Positions 1 through 5,675 of a stretch of DNA of 6,956 nucleotides are shown piece by piece. The stretch is taken from contig PLCI01000128.1 of NCBI GenBank assembly GCA_003135595.1, forward strand, positions 1 through 6,956, written 5' to 3'. Below the pieces are notes generated by a model that was not told where the DNA came from, made no database searches, and saw only the letters and a program-made list of their open reading frames with translations. Each line of letters begins with the position of its first letter. Position 1 is the stretch's first letter. Source of the stretch: Acidimicrobiaceae bacterium (GTDB taxonomy: Bacteria; Actinomycetota; Acidimicrobiia; Acidimicrobiales; RAAP-2). Both the position numbers and the translations under genes were made by a program.

Positions 1-45
1 GCCTTCACACGGCTGAGGTCGTGGGTTCGAGTCCCGCAGCGCCCA
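1..45 (+). tRNA. tRNA-Val (anticodon CAC), 3' part only
   Basis: The window begins inside the anticodon arm. Bases 1-3 (GCC) pair with 11-13 (GGC) around the seven-base loop TTCACAC (4-10), which puts anticodon CAC at 6-8 with the usual T before it and A after it; CAC reads the valine codon GUG. A five-base variable region (16-20) precedes the T arm: stem 21-25 pairs with 33-37 across the loop TTCGAGT (26-32). The 3' acceptor strand AGCGCCC (38-44) and discriminator A45 follow. The next bases are CGA, so CCA is not encoded and must be added enzymatically. The D arm and 5' acceptor strand lie outside the window. Only half the cloverleaf can be tested, but every visible element fits. Confidence 0.9.
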
Positions 46-77
46 CGAATCTGGGTGCTACGACCCGCCGACTGCGT

Positions 78-112
78 GACTCCTTGGTGCTCGGACGTGC
101 GTCCAAGGGGTC
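78..112 (+). other. Stem-loop between the tRNA and the hydrolase gene
   Basis: Bases 78-87 (GACTCCTTGG) can pair with 103-112 (CCAAGGGGTC): nine Watson-Crick pairs and one G-U around a 15-base loop. It begins 33 bases after the tRNA and ends 14 bases before the first ATG of the hydrolase. No T-run follows, so it is not a classical intrinsic terminator. It could be a terminator or processing signal for the tRNA transcript, or a structured leader of the hydrolase mRNA. The sequence does not decide between these. Confidence 0.4.
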
Positions 113-126
113 GAACCTGATGCGGG

Positions 127-891
127 ATGCCATCATGCAGTATGCAATCGTCGCTCTTCTTTGAAGAGCGCGGAGAGCGAGCATCGCCCGGACTCGTCTT
201 GCTGCACGGGCTCGGGATGGGCCATCGAATGTGGCAGCCACAACTCGATGCGCTCGGGAGTCGATTCCACGTCCTTGCGCCGGACTTGCCTGGATTGGCG
301 CAATCGTCCGCGGTGGGGCGATTCACGATCGCTGGGGCCGCAGCTGCGATTGCGGAGCTCATCGAGGAGCACCACGGTCGCCCAGCTCACGTGTGCGGGT
401 TGTCGCTTGGTGCCATGGTGGGCCTCGCTACTGCAATCGGGTTCCCGACGTGCATCGACAACCTTGTGGTTTCCGGAGCCCAGGTCCGCCCGCACCGGCT
501 CATCGTCACGCTGCAGACCGCCGCGATGGGGGTCGTTCCGAGCAGTCGTCTGCTCGCCAGCATGGCATCCTCGATGCCCGGGGGGCGCACCGACGTTGCC
601 GACGCGGCGCGCGAGGACCTTCTGAAGGCGGGAAAGCGCGGCCTGCTTGCGGCAATTCAGGAGGCAGGAACTGCAGACTTTCGAATGTCGCTGCCGCACG
701 TTCAGAGCCGAACCCTCGTGCTGTGCGGGAGTCGAGACAGGGTGAACCGTGGTGCTGCGCGGTCGATCGCTGCCGCACTCCCCAATGCGACCCTTGAGAT
801 CGTTCCCGACGTGGGGCACGTCTGGAATCTCGAGGCTCCGGAGCTCTTCAACAGGGTCCTGGTGGACTTTCTCGGCGCGTCTGGCCGGTGA
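127..891 (+). CDS. Alpha/beta-fold hydrolase
   Basis: This encodes a 254-residue soluble hydrolase with the complete catalytic set of the alpha/beta-hydrolase superfamily. The oxyanion-hole motif HGLG is at residues 27-30, the nucleophile elbow GLSLG at 91-95 (Ser93), the acid in GSRDRVN (Asp204), and the base in VGHVWN (His231). A Ser nucleophile with a small lid (about 120-185) fits esterase, lactonase or C-C hydrolase activities of the enol-lactonase/MenH-like group; the substrate cannot be read from sequence. No signal peptide or membrane segment is seen, so it is probably cytoplasmic. An in-frame TGA at 118-120 limits the start to ATG 127, ATG 142 (residue 6) or later. Neither has a strong ribosome-binding site, and homology begins only near residue 10, so 142 is possible. 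Base composition is less GC-rich than downstream genes, with more CAA, GAT and CGA codons, which may indicate transfer next to the tRNA. Confidence 0.9.
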   Translation: MPSCSMQSSLFFEERGERASPGLVLLHGLGMGHRMWQPQLDALGSRFHVLAPDLPGLAQSSAVGRFTIAGAAAAIAELIEEHHGRPAHVCGLSLGAMVGLATAIGFPTCIDNLVVSGAQVRPHRLIVTLQTAAMGVVPSSRLLASMASSMPGGRTDVADAAREDLLKAGKRGLLAAIQEAGTADFRMSLPHVQSRTLVLCGSRDRVNRGAARSIAAALPNATLEIVPDVGHVWNLEAPELFNRVLVDFLGASGR

Positions 892-1025
892 CCGACGTCG
901 GAGCTCCAGCAAAGTTCTCAACGAGAGCCATCCGAGACCTTCGACGAGCAGGTGTGGTTCGCATCGTGTGACCCAAGGTCCACTTCCGGTCAGCAAGCCT
1001 GCCGACGAGATCCTGCACCGGCGGC

Positions 1026-1044
1026 CGTCCTGCCCTGCAGGACG
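1026..1044 (+). terminator. Candidate GC-rich terminator hairpin
   Basis: CGTCCTGC (1026-1033) and GCAGGACG (1037-1044) form a perfect 8-bp stem with a three-base loop, 134 bases after the hydrolase stop codon. No T-tract follows. Hairpins of this kind are often proposed as terminators in high-GC bacteria, but this is inference. It could equally belong to the leader of the downstream DinB-like gene. Confidence 0.3.
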
Positions 1045-1056
1045 CCACCCTCCATC

Positions 1057-1073
1057 AGCGCCCTGACGGCGCT
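1057..1073 (+). other. Second GC-rich hairpin upstream of the DinB-like gene
   Basis: AGCGCC (1057-1062) pairs with GGCGCT (1068-1073) over a five-base loop, only 12 bases after the preceding hairpin. An alternating CG run follows at about 1074-1083. Together the two hairpins are the only structure I can see in the 259-bp spacer 892-1150, which has no convincing coding sequence on either strand. Confidence 0.25.
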
Positions 1074-1150
1074 CGCGCGCGCGCCCGCTCGGCAAGTACC
1101 TTCGTCGAGACGCCCAGGAGGCGCCGCGACCGAGAGGAGCGTGGACTGCG

Positions 1151-1669
1151 ATGAGCGAGAAGGTGCGAGACGACACGGCCGAGAGAGCCTCGCTGGTCGA
1201 GTGGCTCGACGGACAGCGCCAGCACGTCCTCGGCATCCTCGAGGGCCTCGAGGACGCAGCCCTGCACCGCGCGATGCTGCCCTCGGGCTGGTCGTTCCTC
1301 GGAATGGTCCAGCACCTGGCCCTCGACGTCGAGCACTACTGGTTCCGCTGCATCATCGGCGGCGAGTCTCTCGACTTCTTCGGTCGCGAGCCCGAGGACA
1401 CGAAGAACAGCTGGGACGTTCCTGCCGACGTCGACGCCCAGCAGGTGTTCGCCACGTATCGCCGCGAGATCGAGCGTGCGAACGCCGTCATCGTCGCGAC
1501 GGCGCTCGACCAGCCGCCCGCCCAGCGCGACACCTGGTGGGGCGAGTGGGCGGTGCCCGACCTGCGCTTCGTCCTCCTGCACGTGATCGCCGAGACCGCC
1601 TGTCACGCGGGTCACCTCGACGCCGCGCGCGAACTGCTCGATGGTCGCCAGTGGATCAGCCTGGAGTGA
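1151..1669 (+). CDS. DinB-like / DUF664 family protein
   Basis: This encodes a 172-residue protein that looks like the DUF664 branch of the DinB/YfiT four-helix-bundle superfamily; members bind a metal through three histidines, and some are thiol-dependent (mycothiol or bacillithiol) transferases. Typical marks are the N-terminal helix with a GLEDAAL segment (about 32-38), SGWSFLGMVQHLALDVEHYW at 45-64 with His55, and a C-terminal helix with ACHAGHLDAARELLDG (150-165) carrying His152 and His155. The likely metal ligands are therefore H55, H152 and H155. Length is typical of the family. No signal peptide or membrane segment is seen. A purine-rich GAGAGGAG at 1132-1139 lies 11 bases before the ATG and supports this start. 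It is transcribed towards the epoxide hydrolase gene, with 36 bp between the stop codons. The precise reaction is unknown. Confidence 0.88.
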   Translation: MSEKVRDDTAERASLVEWLDGQRQHVLGILEGLEDAALHRAMLPSGWSFLGMVQHLALDVEHYWFRCIIGGESLDFFGREPEDTKNSWDVPADVDAQQVFATYRREIERANAVIVATALDQPPAQRDTWWGEWAVPDLRFVLLHVIAETACHAGHLDAARELLDGRQWISLE

Positions 1670-1705
1670 GGTCGCGCCTCAGGGCTCGAGGAAGTCGACC
1701 AGCAG

Positions 1706-2488
1706 CTAGTTGACGCGGCCAGGTGCCTCGAGTTGCATCCAGTGCCCGGGTCCCTCAATCCGCTCGAAGCGCCAGGGGCCTGTTACCTGATCCTTCGAGT
1801 CGGTCATCTGGACCTCGGTGAGCGCCATGTCGCCCGAGCTCCACACCCCCATTGTCGACGCGGTGACCGGCGGCAGCGCGATGGCCGCGCCGGCCCAGGA
1901 CTCGGGGCTGATGTTCGCGCGGTAGTAGTTGAGCGCCGGTGTCAGCGACCCGTTCGCGTCGATCTGCTTGGTCACCTCTGTGTCCGGGTGGTTTGCCCAC
2001 GCTCGGAAGTTCGCCCAGTCGTCGTCGGACAACCAGCGCTCAGCGACCCCCTCGAACTGGAACAGCAGCATGTACCAGGACTTCTCGCGCTGCTCGAAGG
2101 TGCGCAGAAAGCCCGACGGGTGACCCACAGAGAGCACGACGAGCTGGTCGACGCGATCCGGGACGAGCGAGGCGAGCACCCACGCGAGCGCTGCCCCCCA
2201 GTCGTGGCCGACGACGTGGGCCTTGGCGACCCCCAGGTCATCGAGCACGCCGAGCACGTCGCCCGCGAGGAGGGGCAGCGAGTAGGCCTCCACGCCAGCC
2301 GGCTTGTCCGAGTCGCCGTAGCCGCGAAGGTCCGGCACGATCACCTGGAAGCCCGCGTCGACGAGCGCCGGGACCTGGTGCCGCCAGCACGCGCCCGTGT
2401 CGGGGAAGCCGTGCAGGAGGAGGACCGGTCGGCCCTCGCCGGCGACCTCGTAGTGGATCCCGACACCGTCGACGGTCACTCGTGCCAC
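1706..2488 (-). CDS. Alpha/beta-fold epoxide hydrolase, C-terminus cut by an in-frame amber codon
   Basis: This 260-residue protein has the full active-site layout of soluble epoxide hydrolases, which open epoxides to diols through an ester on an Asp nucleophile. The oxyanion motif HGFP is at residues 26-29, the nucleophile elbow GHDWG at 94-98 (Asp96), candidate cap-domain tyrosines at Tyr139 and in NYYRAN (Tyr188, Tyr189), the charge-relay acid in SSGDMAL (Asp220), and the base in GPGHW (His249). Haloalkane dehalogenases share the fold and GHDWG, but HGFP and the cap tyrosines favour epoxide hydrolase. The start is GTG 2488, with GGAGG (2497-2493) four bases upstream; GTG 2479 is an alternative. 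The TAG at 1708-1706 is followed in the same frame by codons for LLVDFLEP and then TGA (1681-1679), exactly the C-terminal helix expected in this family. The gene therefore seems to have lost its last eight residues plus the one replaced by the stop. It lies 35 bp behind the FAD enzyme gene, probably in the same operon. Confidence 0.9.
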   Translation of the reverse strand: MARVTVDGVGIHYEVAGEGRPVLLLHGFPDTGACWRHQVPALVDAGFQVIVPDLRGYGDSDKPAGVEAYSLPLLAGDVLGVLDDLGVAKAHVVGHDWGAALAWVLASLVPDRVDQLVVLSVGHPSGFLRTFEQREKSWYMLLFQFEGVAERWLSDDDWANFRAWANHPDTEVTKQIDANGSLTPALNYYRANISPESWAGAAIALPPVTASTMGVWSSGDMALTEVQMTDSKDQVTGPWRFERIEGPGHWMQLEAPGRVN

Positions 2489-2523
2489 ATGTCCTCCAAA
2501 ACGTCCGGGTCCGATGCGATCCG

Positions 2524-3942
2524 TCAGGCCGAGGCGAGCCGGACGAGCTCGTCGCGGTCGGGGGCGGCCACCGGCTCGTCGCGCCAGCCGCCGCCGAGCT
2601 CGCTGACCCGGTCGTACAGATCGAGGCGCGACAGCGCGTCGCGCGGTCGCTCGAGCACGAGGGCCCCGCGAACCATCACTCGAAGGAGGTCGGGGTCCTT
2701 CGAGGCGGCGCTCGTGAGCGACTGCTCGAGCTCGAAGTCCTCGTCGTGAGGCTCGTAGGCCTCGCCGGCGACGCCGGCATCGACCTGCGACAGGCGGTGC
2801 CGGTCGGTCGCACGCGTCCACGCGAACCACGGCCGCAGCTCGGCGTCGGTCGAGCGGTGGAACGCCGCGGCGAGCTCGAAGGGATCGTCGAGCCCCACGT
2901 CGCGCAGCAGGTCGCGGAGCATGACCGCGTGGAGCATGCCCATCGACGCGCCGCGACCGAGCGAGGGGTTCGAGCACGCCCACGCGTCGCCCACCGACAC
3001 GATGCCCGTCGCGACCGGCCCGTCGTCGTCGTGGAACGTGCGGATGCGGTCCTCGATCTTGGACATCGACACGACCCTCTCGTCGAGCGGCGTGCCGTCC
3101 AGCCAGTGCGCGACCAGCGGCAGGGAGCGGACGACCGACTCCCACCGATCGAGGTCGCGCAGCCCGAGCAGCGCCTTGTCCTTCGCGCTGGTCACGATCG
3201 CGACCCCCCAGGTGCCGTTGTCAGCGGGCAGCGTCAGCGCCGAGATCGTGCCCAGGTGCTGGATGCCGCCGCCGAAGGCAAACGGCAGGCTGCCGTCGTC
3301 TGAGCGGAAGTGGCGCCCGAAGTACATGAATCCGCTGTCCTCGAGCTCTTCGACCGGCGGCTTCGCGCCCAGCTCTTCGAGCCAGCGCGGCGTCGGGGAG
3401 CGCCGTCCGGTCATGTCGACGACCAGGTCGCCGAGCACCTCCTCACCCGACTCGGTCCGCACGCCAATCACGTGCGGGGTCCCCTCGCGGCTCGAGGGTC
3501 CAGAGACGAGCGCCGCGACCGCGGCACCACGGCGCACCGTCACGCCGCGCGCGCGCACCGCCGCATCGGCGACCGCGAGCTCGACGACCGGGCGACGGCC
3601 GGTGAGGACCTCGCACGCCGCGTCGTCTGGGCGCTCAGGACCCCGGAACCCCTCGGGTGCGTCGAGCAACGGGTTGTGTCGCAGGCCGCCGACGCGCTCG
3701 ATCGACCGGGCGACCTCGGGGAGCTCGACATCGATGACCGACCGGTATCTCGCCAAGAAGTAGTGCGGCAGCCGGAACTGGTTGACCCCGCGGCGCTCCC
3801 AGGTTTCCCATGCCTCCTCGGCCGTGCTCGCGGGCGGCGTCGGGTCGCGCTCGAGCACGGTCACGTCGTGGCCGTCGTTCGCGAGGAGCATCGCGGTCCC
3901 GAGGCCGATGACGCCCGCACCCAGCACCACGATCTCTGCCAT
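2524..3942 (-). CDS. FAD-dependent oxidoreductase/monooxygenase (hydroxylase or epoxidase type)
   Basis: This encodes a 472-residue FAD-binding enzyme. An N-terminal Rossmann motif GAGVIG (8-13) is followed by the ribose-binding acid Glu31 in VLERD. A second conserved block, DMTGRRSPTPRWL (176-188), is the variant of the DxTGRxS signature found in flavin hydroxylases and epoxidases. The FAD-ribityl GD motif is at VGDAWACSNPSLGRGAS (317-333). The GVNQFRLPHYFLARYR block (52-67) fits the segment that precedes the substrate domain in this group. Such enzymes usually use NAD(P)H and oxygen to hydroxylate or epoxidise a substrate; dehydrogenase or halogenase-like roles are not excluded. No tryptophan halogenase WxWxIP motif is seen. 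The start ATG is well supported by GGAGG (3952-3948) five bases upstream. An epoxide hydrolase gene follows by 35 bp and the acyltransferase-like gene precedes by 69 bp on the same strand, which suggests linked steps. Confidence 0.88.
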   Translation of the reverse strand: MAEIVVLGAGVIGLGTAMLLANDGHDVTVLERDPTPPASTAEEAWETWERRGVNQFRLPHYFLARYRSVIDVELPEVARSIERVGGLRHNPLLDAPEGFRGPERPDDAACEVLTGRRPVVELAVADAAVRARGVTVRRGAAVAALVSGPSSREGTPHVIGVRTESGEEVLGDLVVDMTGRRSPTPRWLEELGAKPPVEELEDSGFMYFGRHFRSDDGSLPFAFGGGIQHLGTISALTLPADNGTWGVAIVTSAKDKALLGLRDLDRWESVVRSLPLVAHWLDGTPLDERVVSMSKIEDRIRTFHDDDGPVATGIVSVGDAWACSNPSLGRGASMGMLHAVMLRDLLRDVGLDDPFELAAAFHRSTDAELRPWFAWTRATDRHRLSQVDAGVAGEAYEPHDEDFELEQSLTSAASKDPDLLRVMVRGALVLERPRDALSRLDLYDRVSELGGGWRDEPVAAPDRDELVRLASA

Positions 3943-4011
3943 GCCGTCCTCCGCCTCGACTCGGCGTGAGGCTATCGGAGCCGGTCAGCGGCAGTCCGAG
4001 AGTTTATGGCC

Positions 4012-5295
4012 CTACGGCGTGTCGACACCGGCGCGGAGCCAGGCGACTGGCTGGCTCGGCATCACCCGCTCCCCGGGGATGACGAGCAGGCCGCCGAGGG
4101 TCCCGGCGAACGCGGAGCGCACCTCGACGTCGCCGACCCAGCCGACGAGGTCCCCGACGTCGATGCGCGTCGGTGCGTCGATCGCGACCTCGCCGGTCGC
4201 CGTGACCGCCGCGAGGCTCGGGGCGGTGTGGGCGAGGCCCGGGGCGGGCTGGAACGGCCCCGCAGCAGGAGCGACGACGAGGCGCCCGGCGAGTTGGTCG
4301 TGGTCGCGCACCTCGGTCCGCCGCACTGACGGCGTCGCGATCAGGCGGTCGACGAGCGCCTCGAGATCCCGTGGCGACGCGATCGAGAACGTCTGGACGG
4401 ATCGTGGCGGCAGCGAGGAGCTCGTCGCGGTCCCGAGGGCGCCGCCCGCCCCGAACGCGACGAAGGTTCGCACGCCGTCGGCGAACAGCATCTCGACGCT
4501 CTGTCGCCAGCGCACGGGCGCGCACAGCTGCGACGACAGGAGACTGGGCCAGTCGGCGGGGTCAGGGTGCCGCCTCGCGTCGACGTTCGCGACCACCACC
4601 GGGTCGGGGTCGCGGAAGGTCACCTCAGCGAGGAGCTTTCGGAGGCGATCACGCGCGCCGGCGAGGAGCGGGGTATGGAAGCCGCCGCTGTCGGCAAGCT
4701 CCTCGATGGTGCTCGCGCCGAGGGATCGCGCCACCTCGATCGCTCTCGCGACCCCTTCGGTGCTGCCCGTCACGATGACGCGGCCGGGCGCGTCGTAGCC
4801 CGCGACGAACACGTCGCCCTCGGCACGTGCACAGGCGGCCTCGACGTCGCCATCGTCGAGCCCGCAGATCGCGGCGGTTGCACCGAGAGCCGTGGCGCGC
4901 TCGTGTCGAGCGGCAATGCCGCGCTCCACGACGAGTCGGACCGCGGCATCGAAGTCGAGCGCACCCGATGCCACGAGCGCGGTGTACTCGCCCAGCCCGT
5001 AGCCGCAGACGGCCATCGGGGCGAGCCCGAGCCGCTCCGCGGCGTCGAGGGCAACGAGGCTGAGCACGAACGTGGCAAGGTGCGCGTTCTCGATCTGGCC
5101 GAGCAGCGACCGGCCGCCCTCGTGCAGCAAGGCGGCGACGTCGCGGCCCGCAGCCTCGCTCGCCGCGTCGACGAGCTCCCAGGAAGGATGCTCGCACCAC
5201 GAGTCGCCCATCCCGGGCCACTCCGAGCCGTGGTCCGGCAACGTGAATGCGAGCACTGCGGCGTCCTCCTCGGCGGGCAGGTTGGTCGTGCCCAT
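4012..5295 (-). CDS. FabD-like acyltransferase homologue with altered active site, fused to a biotinyl/lipoyl-like domain
   Basis: Residues about 13-320 align throughout with malonyl-CoA:ACP transacylases (FabD and polyketide AT domains): PDHGSEWPGMG (20-30), ENAHLATF (69-76), GYGLGEYTALVASGAL (98-113), VVERG (122-126), SGGFHTPL (203-210), SSQLCAPVRW (254-263) and FVAFGAGGALG (278-288). The nucleophile motif GHSLGE reads GYGLGE, so the catalytic Ser is Gly100 and the preceding His is Tyr99. The oxyanion Gln of GQGSQ is His22. His207, Arg125 and Gln256 are kept. Normal acyl transfer through a serine ester therefore appears impossible. Residues about 338-423 form a second region with the beta-strand/Gly pattern of biotinyl/lipoyl barrels (GDLVGWVGDVEV, SAFAGTLGGLLVIPGERV, QPVAWL), but it contains no lysine and no EAMK/EMK hairpin. 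It is 427 residues long, against roughly 300-320 for a plain FabD. No strong ribosome-binding site precedes ATG 5295. It heads the putative operon with the FAD enzyme and epoxide hydrolase. A structural or regulatory role is inferred. Confidence 0.85.
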   Translation of the reverse strand: MGTTNLPAEEDAAVLAFTLPDHGSEWPGMGDSWCEHPSWELVDAASEAAGRDVAALLHEGGRSLLGQIENAHLATFVLSLVALDAAERLGLAPMAVCGYGLGEYTALVASGALDFDAAVRLVVERGIAARHERATALGATAAICGLDDGDVEAACARAEGDVFVAGYDAPGRVIVTGSTEGVARAIEVARSLGASTIEELADSGGFHTPLLAGARDRLRKLLAEVTFRDPDPVVVANVDARRHPDPADWPSLLSSQLCAPVRWRQSVEMLFADGVRTFVAFGAGGALGTATSSSLPPRSVQTFSIASPRDLEALVDRLIATPSVRRTEVRDHDQLAGRLVVAPAAGPFQPAPGLAHTAPSLAAVTATGEVAIDAPTRIDVGDLVGWVGDVEVRSAFAGTLGGLLVIPGERVMPSQPVAWLRAGVDTP

Positions 5296-5423
5296 CGTCC
5301 CACGCGCGGCGATCGCACCAGCGCACTACCGGAAGGTCACTTCCCCTCGGTGCACTTTTCTTCAGCGACGTGATCGCGCGCAGCGGTCCCTTCGCAGGAC
5401 ACATCGGTGTGCGACGCTCGCGC
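5296..5423. promoter_or_regulatory. Divergent intergenic region with a short palindrome
   Basis: This 128-bp spacer separates the minus-strand acyltransferase-like gene from the plus-strand DUF1003-like gene, so it should contain promoters in both directions. I see no convincing -35/-10 pair. GGAAG (5331-5335) and CTTCC (5340-5344) form a perfect 5-bp inverted repeat with a four-base spacer, which could be an operator half-site pair but could also arise by chance. The spacer shortens if the downstream gene starts at GTG 5409. Confidence 0.35.
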
Positions 5424-5669
5424 ATGGCGTCACGCGGCTTCCGGACCCCCTCGCACGCCCGTCCGGTCCTGCGATCCGGATCAGACCTCTCCGTCGGCGA
5501 GCGCGCCGCGGTCCGGATGCGAAATGCCACGAGCTCGTGGACCTTCGTCGGCTCCCTTTTCGCGGCGGTCTCGCTCTGGGTCGTCCAACACGTGTCCAGC
5601 ATCGGCAAGAAAGTCGGCGCCGAGCTCGCAGACCTCCCGCCTGGTGCAACGAACCCGACGACGGCCTGA
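5424..5669 (+). CDS. Small membrane protein resembling a half DUF1003 domain
   Basis: This encodes about 81 residues. From residue 22 the pattern LSVGERAAVRMRNATSSWTF, followed by a hydrophobic stretch (VGSLFAAVSLWVV, about 42-54), resembles the first helix region of DUF1003 proteins, which have a GDRxAD...GSWxF...W signature and two membrane helices. Here there is one predicted membrane segment, then a short polar tail (SSIGKKVGAELADLPPGATN). The second helix with its FDPYPF-like motif is absent, and I do not find it in the other plus frames before the next gene. It may be a truncated relic or a genuine single-helix protein. The start is uncertain: ATG 5424 has no clear ribosome-binding site, while GTG 5409 has AGGA (5396-5399) nine bases upstream and would add five residues. 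The GNAT gene begins 6 bp after the stop, suggesting co-transcription. Confidence 0.55.
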   Translation: MASRGFRTPSHARPVLRSGSDLSVGERAAVRMRNATSSWTFVGSLFAAVSLWVVQHVSSIGKKVGAELADLPPGATNPTTA

Positions 5670-5675
5670 CGCGCG

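Noticed and set aside
5..241. Minus-strand open frame ending in GLEPTTSAV
   Set aside because: Its C-terminal residues are the antisense translation of the tRNA-Val 3' half, a well-known annotation artefact; the rest is antisense to the hydrolase start.
133..1236. Long minus-strand open frame (367 codons)
   Set aside because: It is antisense to the hydrolase and the start of the DinB-like gene, both with clear family motifs. Its translation is Arg/Ser/Gly-rich with no recognisable domain.
1670..1705. Terminator between the convergent DinB-like and epoxide hydrolase genes
   Set aside because: Only a 4-bp CCTC/GAGG pairing is visible, and the stretch is explained as the lost coding end of the epoxide hydrolase.
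1706..2488. Haloalkane dehalogenase assignment for the Asp-nucleophile hydrolase
   Set aside because: HGFP and cap-domain tyrosines (NYYRAN) fit epoxide hydrolases better, although GHDWG alone is shared by both groups.
2489..3145. N-terminal extension of the epoxide hydrolase frame up to 3145
   Set aside because: The extension is low-complexity and overlaps the FAD enzyme gene. Family homology starts at GTG 2488, which has GGAGG just upstream.
1733..3303. Long plus-strand open frames opposite the epoxide hydrolase and FAD enzyme
   Set aside because: High-GC shadow frames, very rich in Arg, Pro and Gly, with no domain signature. The opposite strand has well-supported genes.
4012..5295. Frameshift or decay of the acyltransferase-like gene as an explanation for the missing Ser
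   Set aside because: The frame is open for 427 codons and conserved blocks on both sides of the altered motif stay in register, so local frameshift does not explain GYGLGE.
5247..5408. Upstream extension of the DUF1003-like frame
   Set aside because: It would overlap the divergent gene's start and gives Arg/Ser-rich sequence without domain character.
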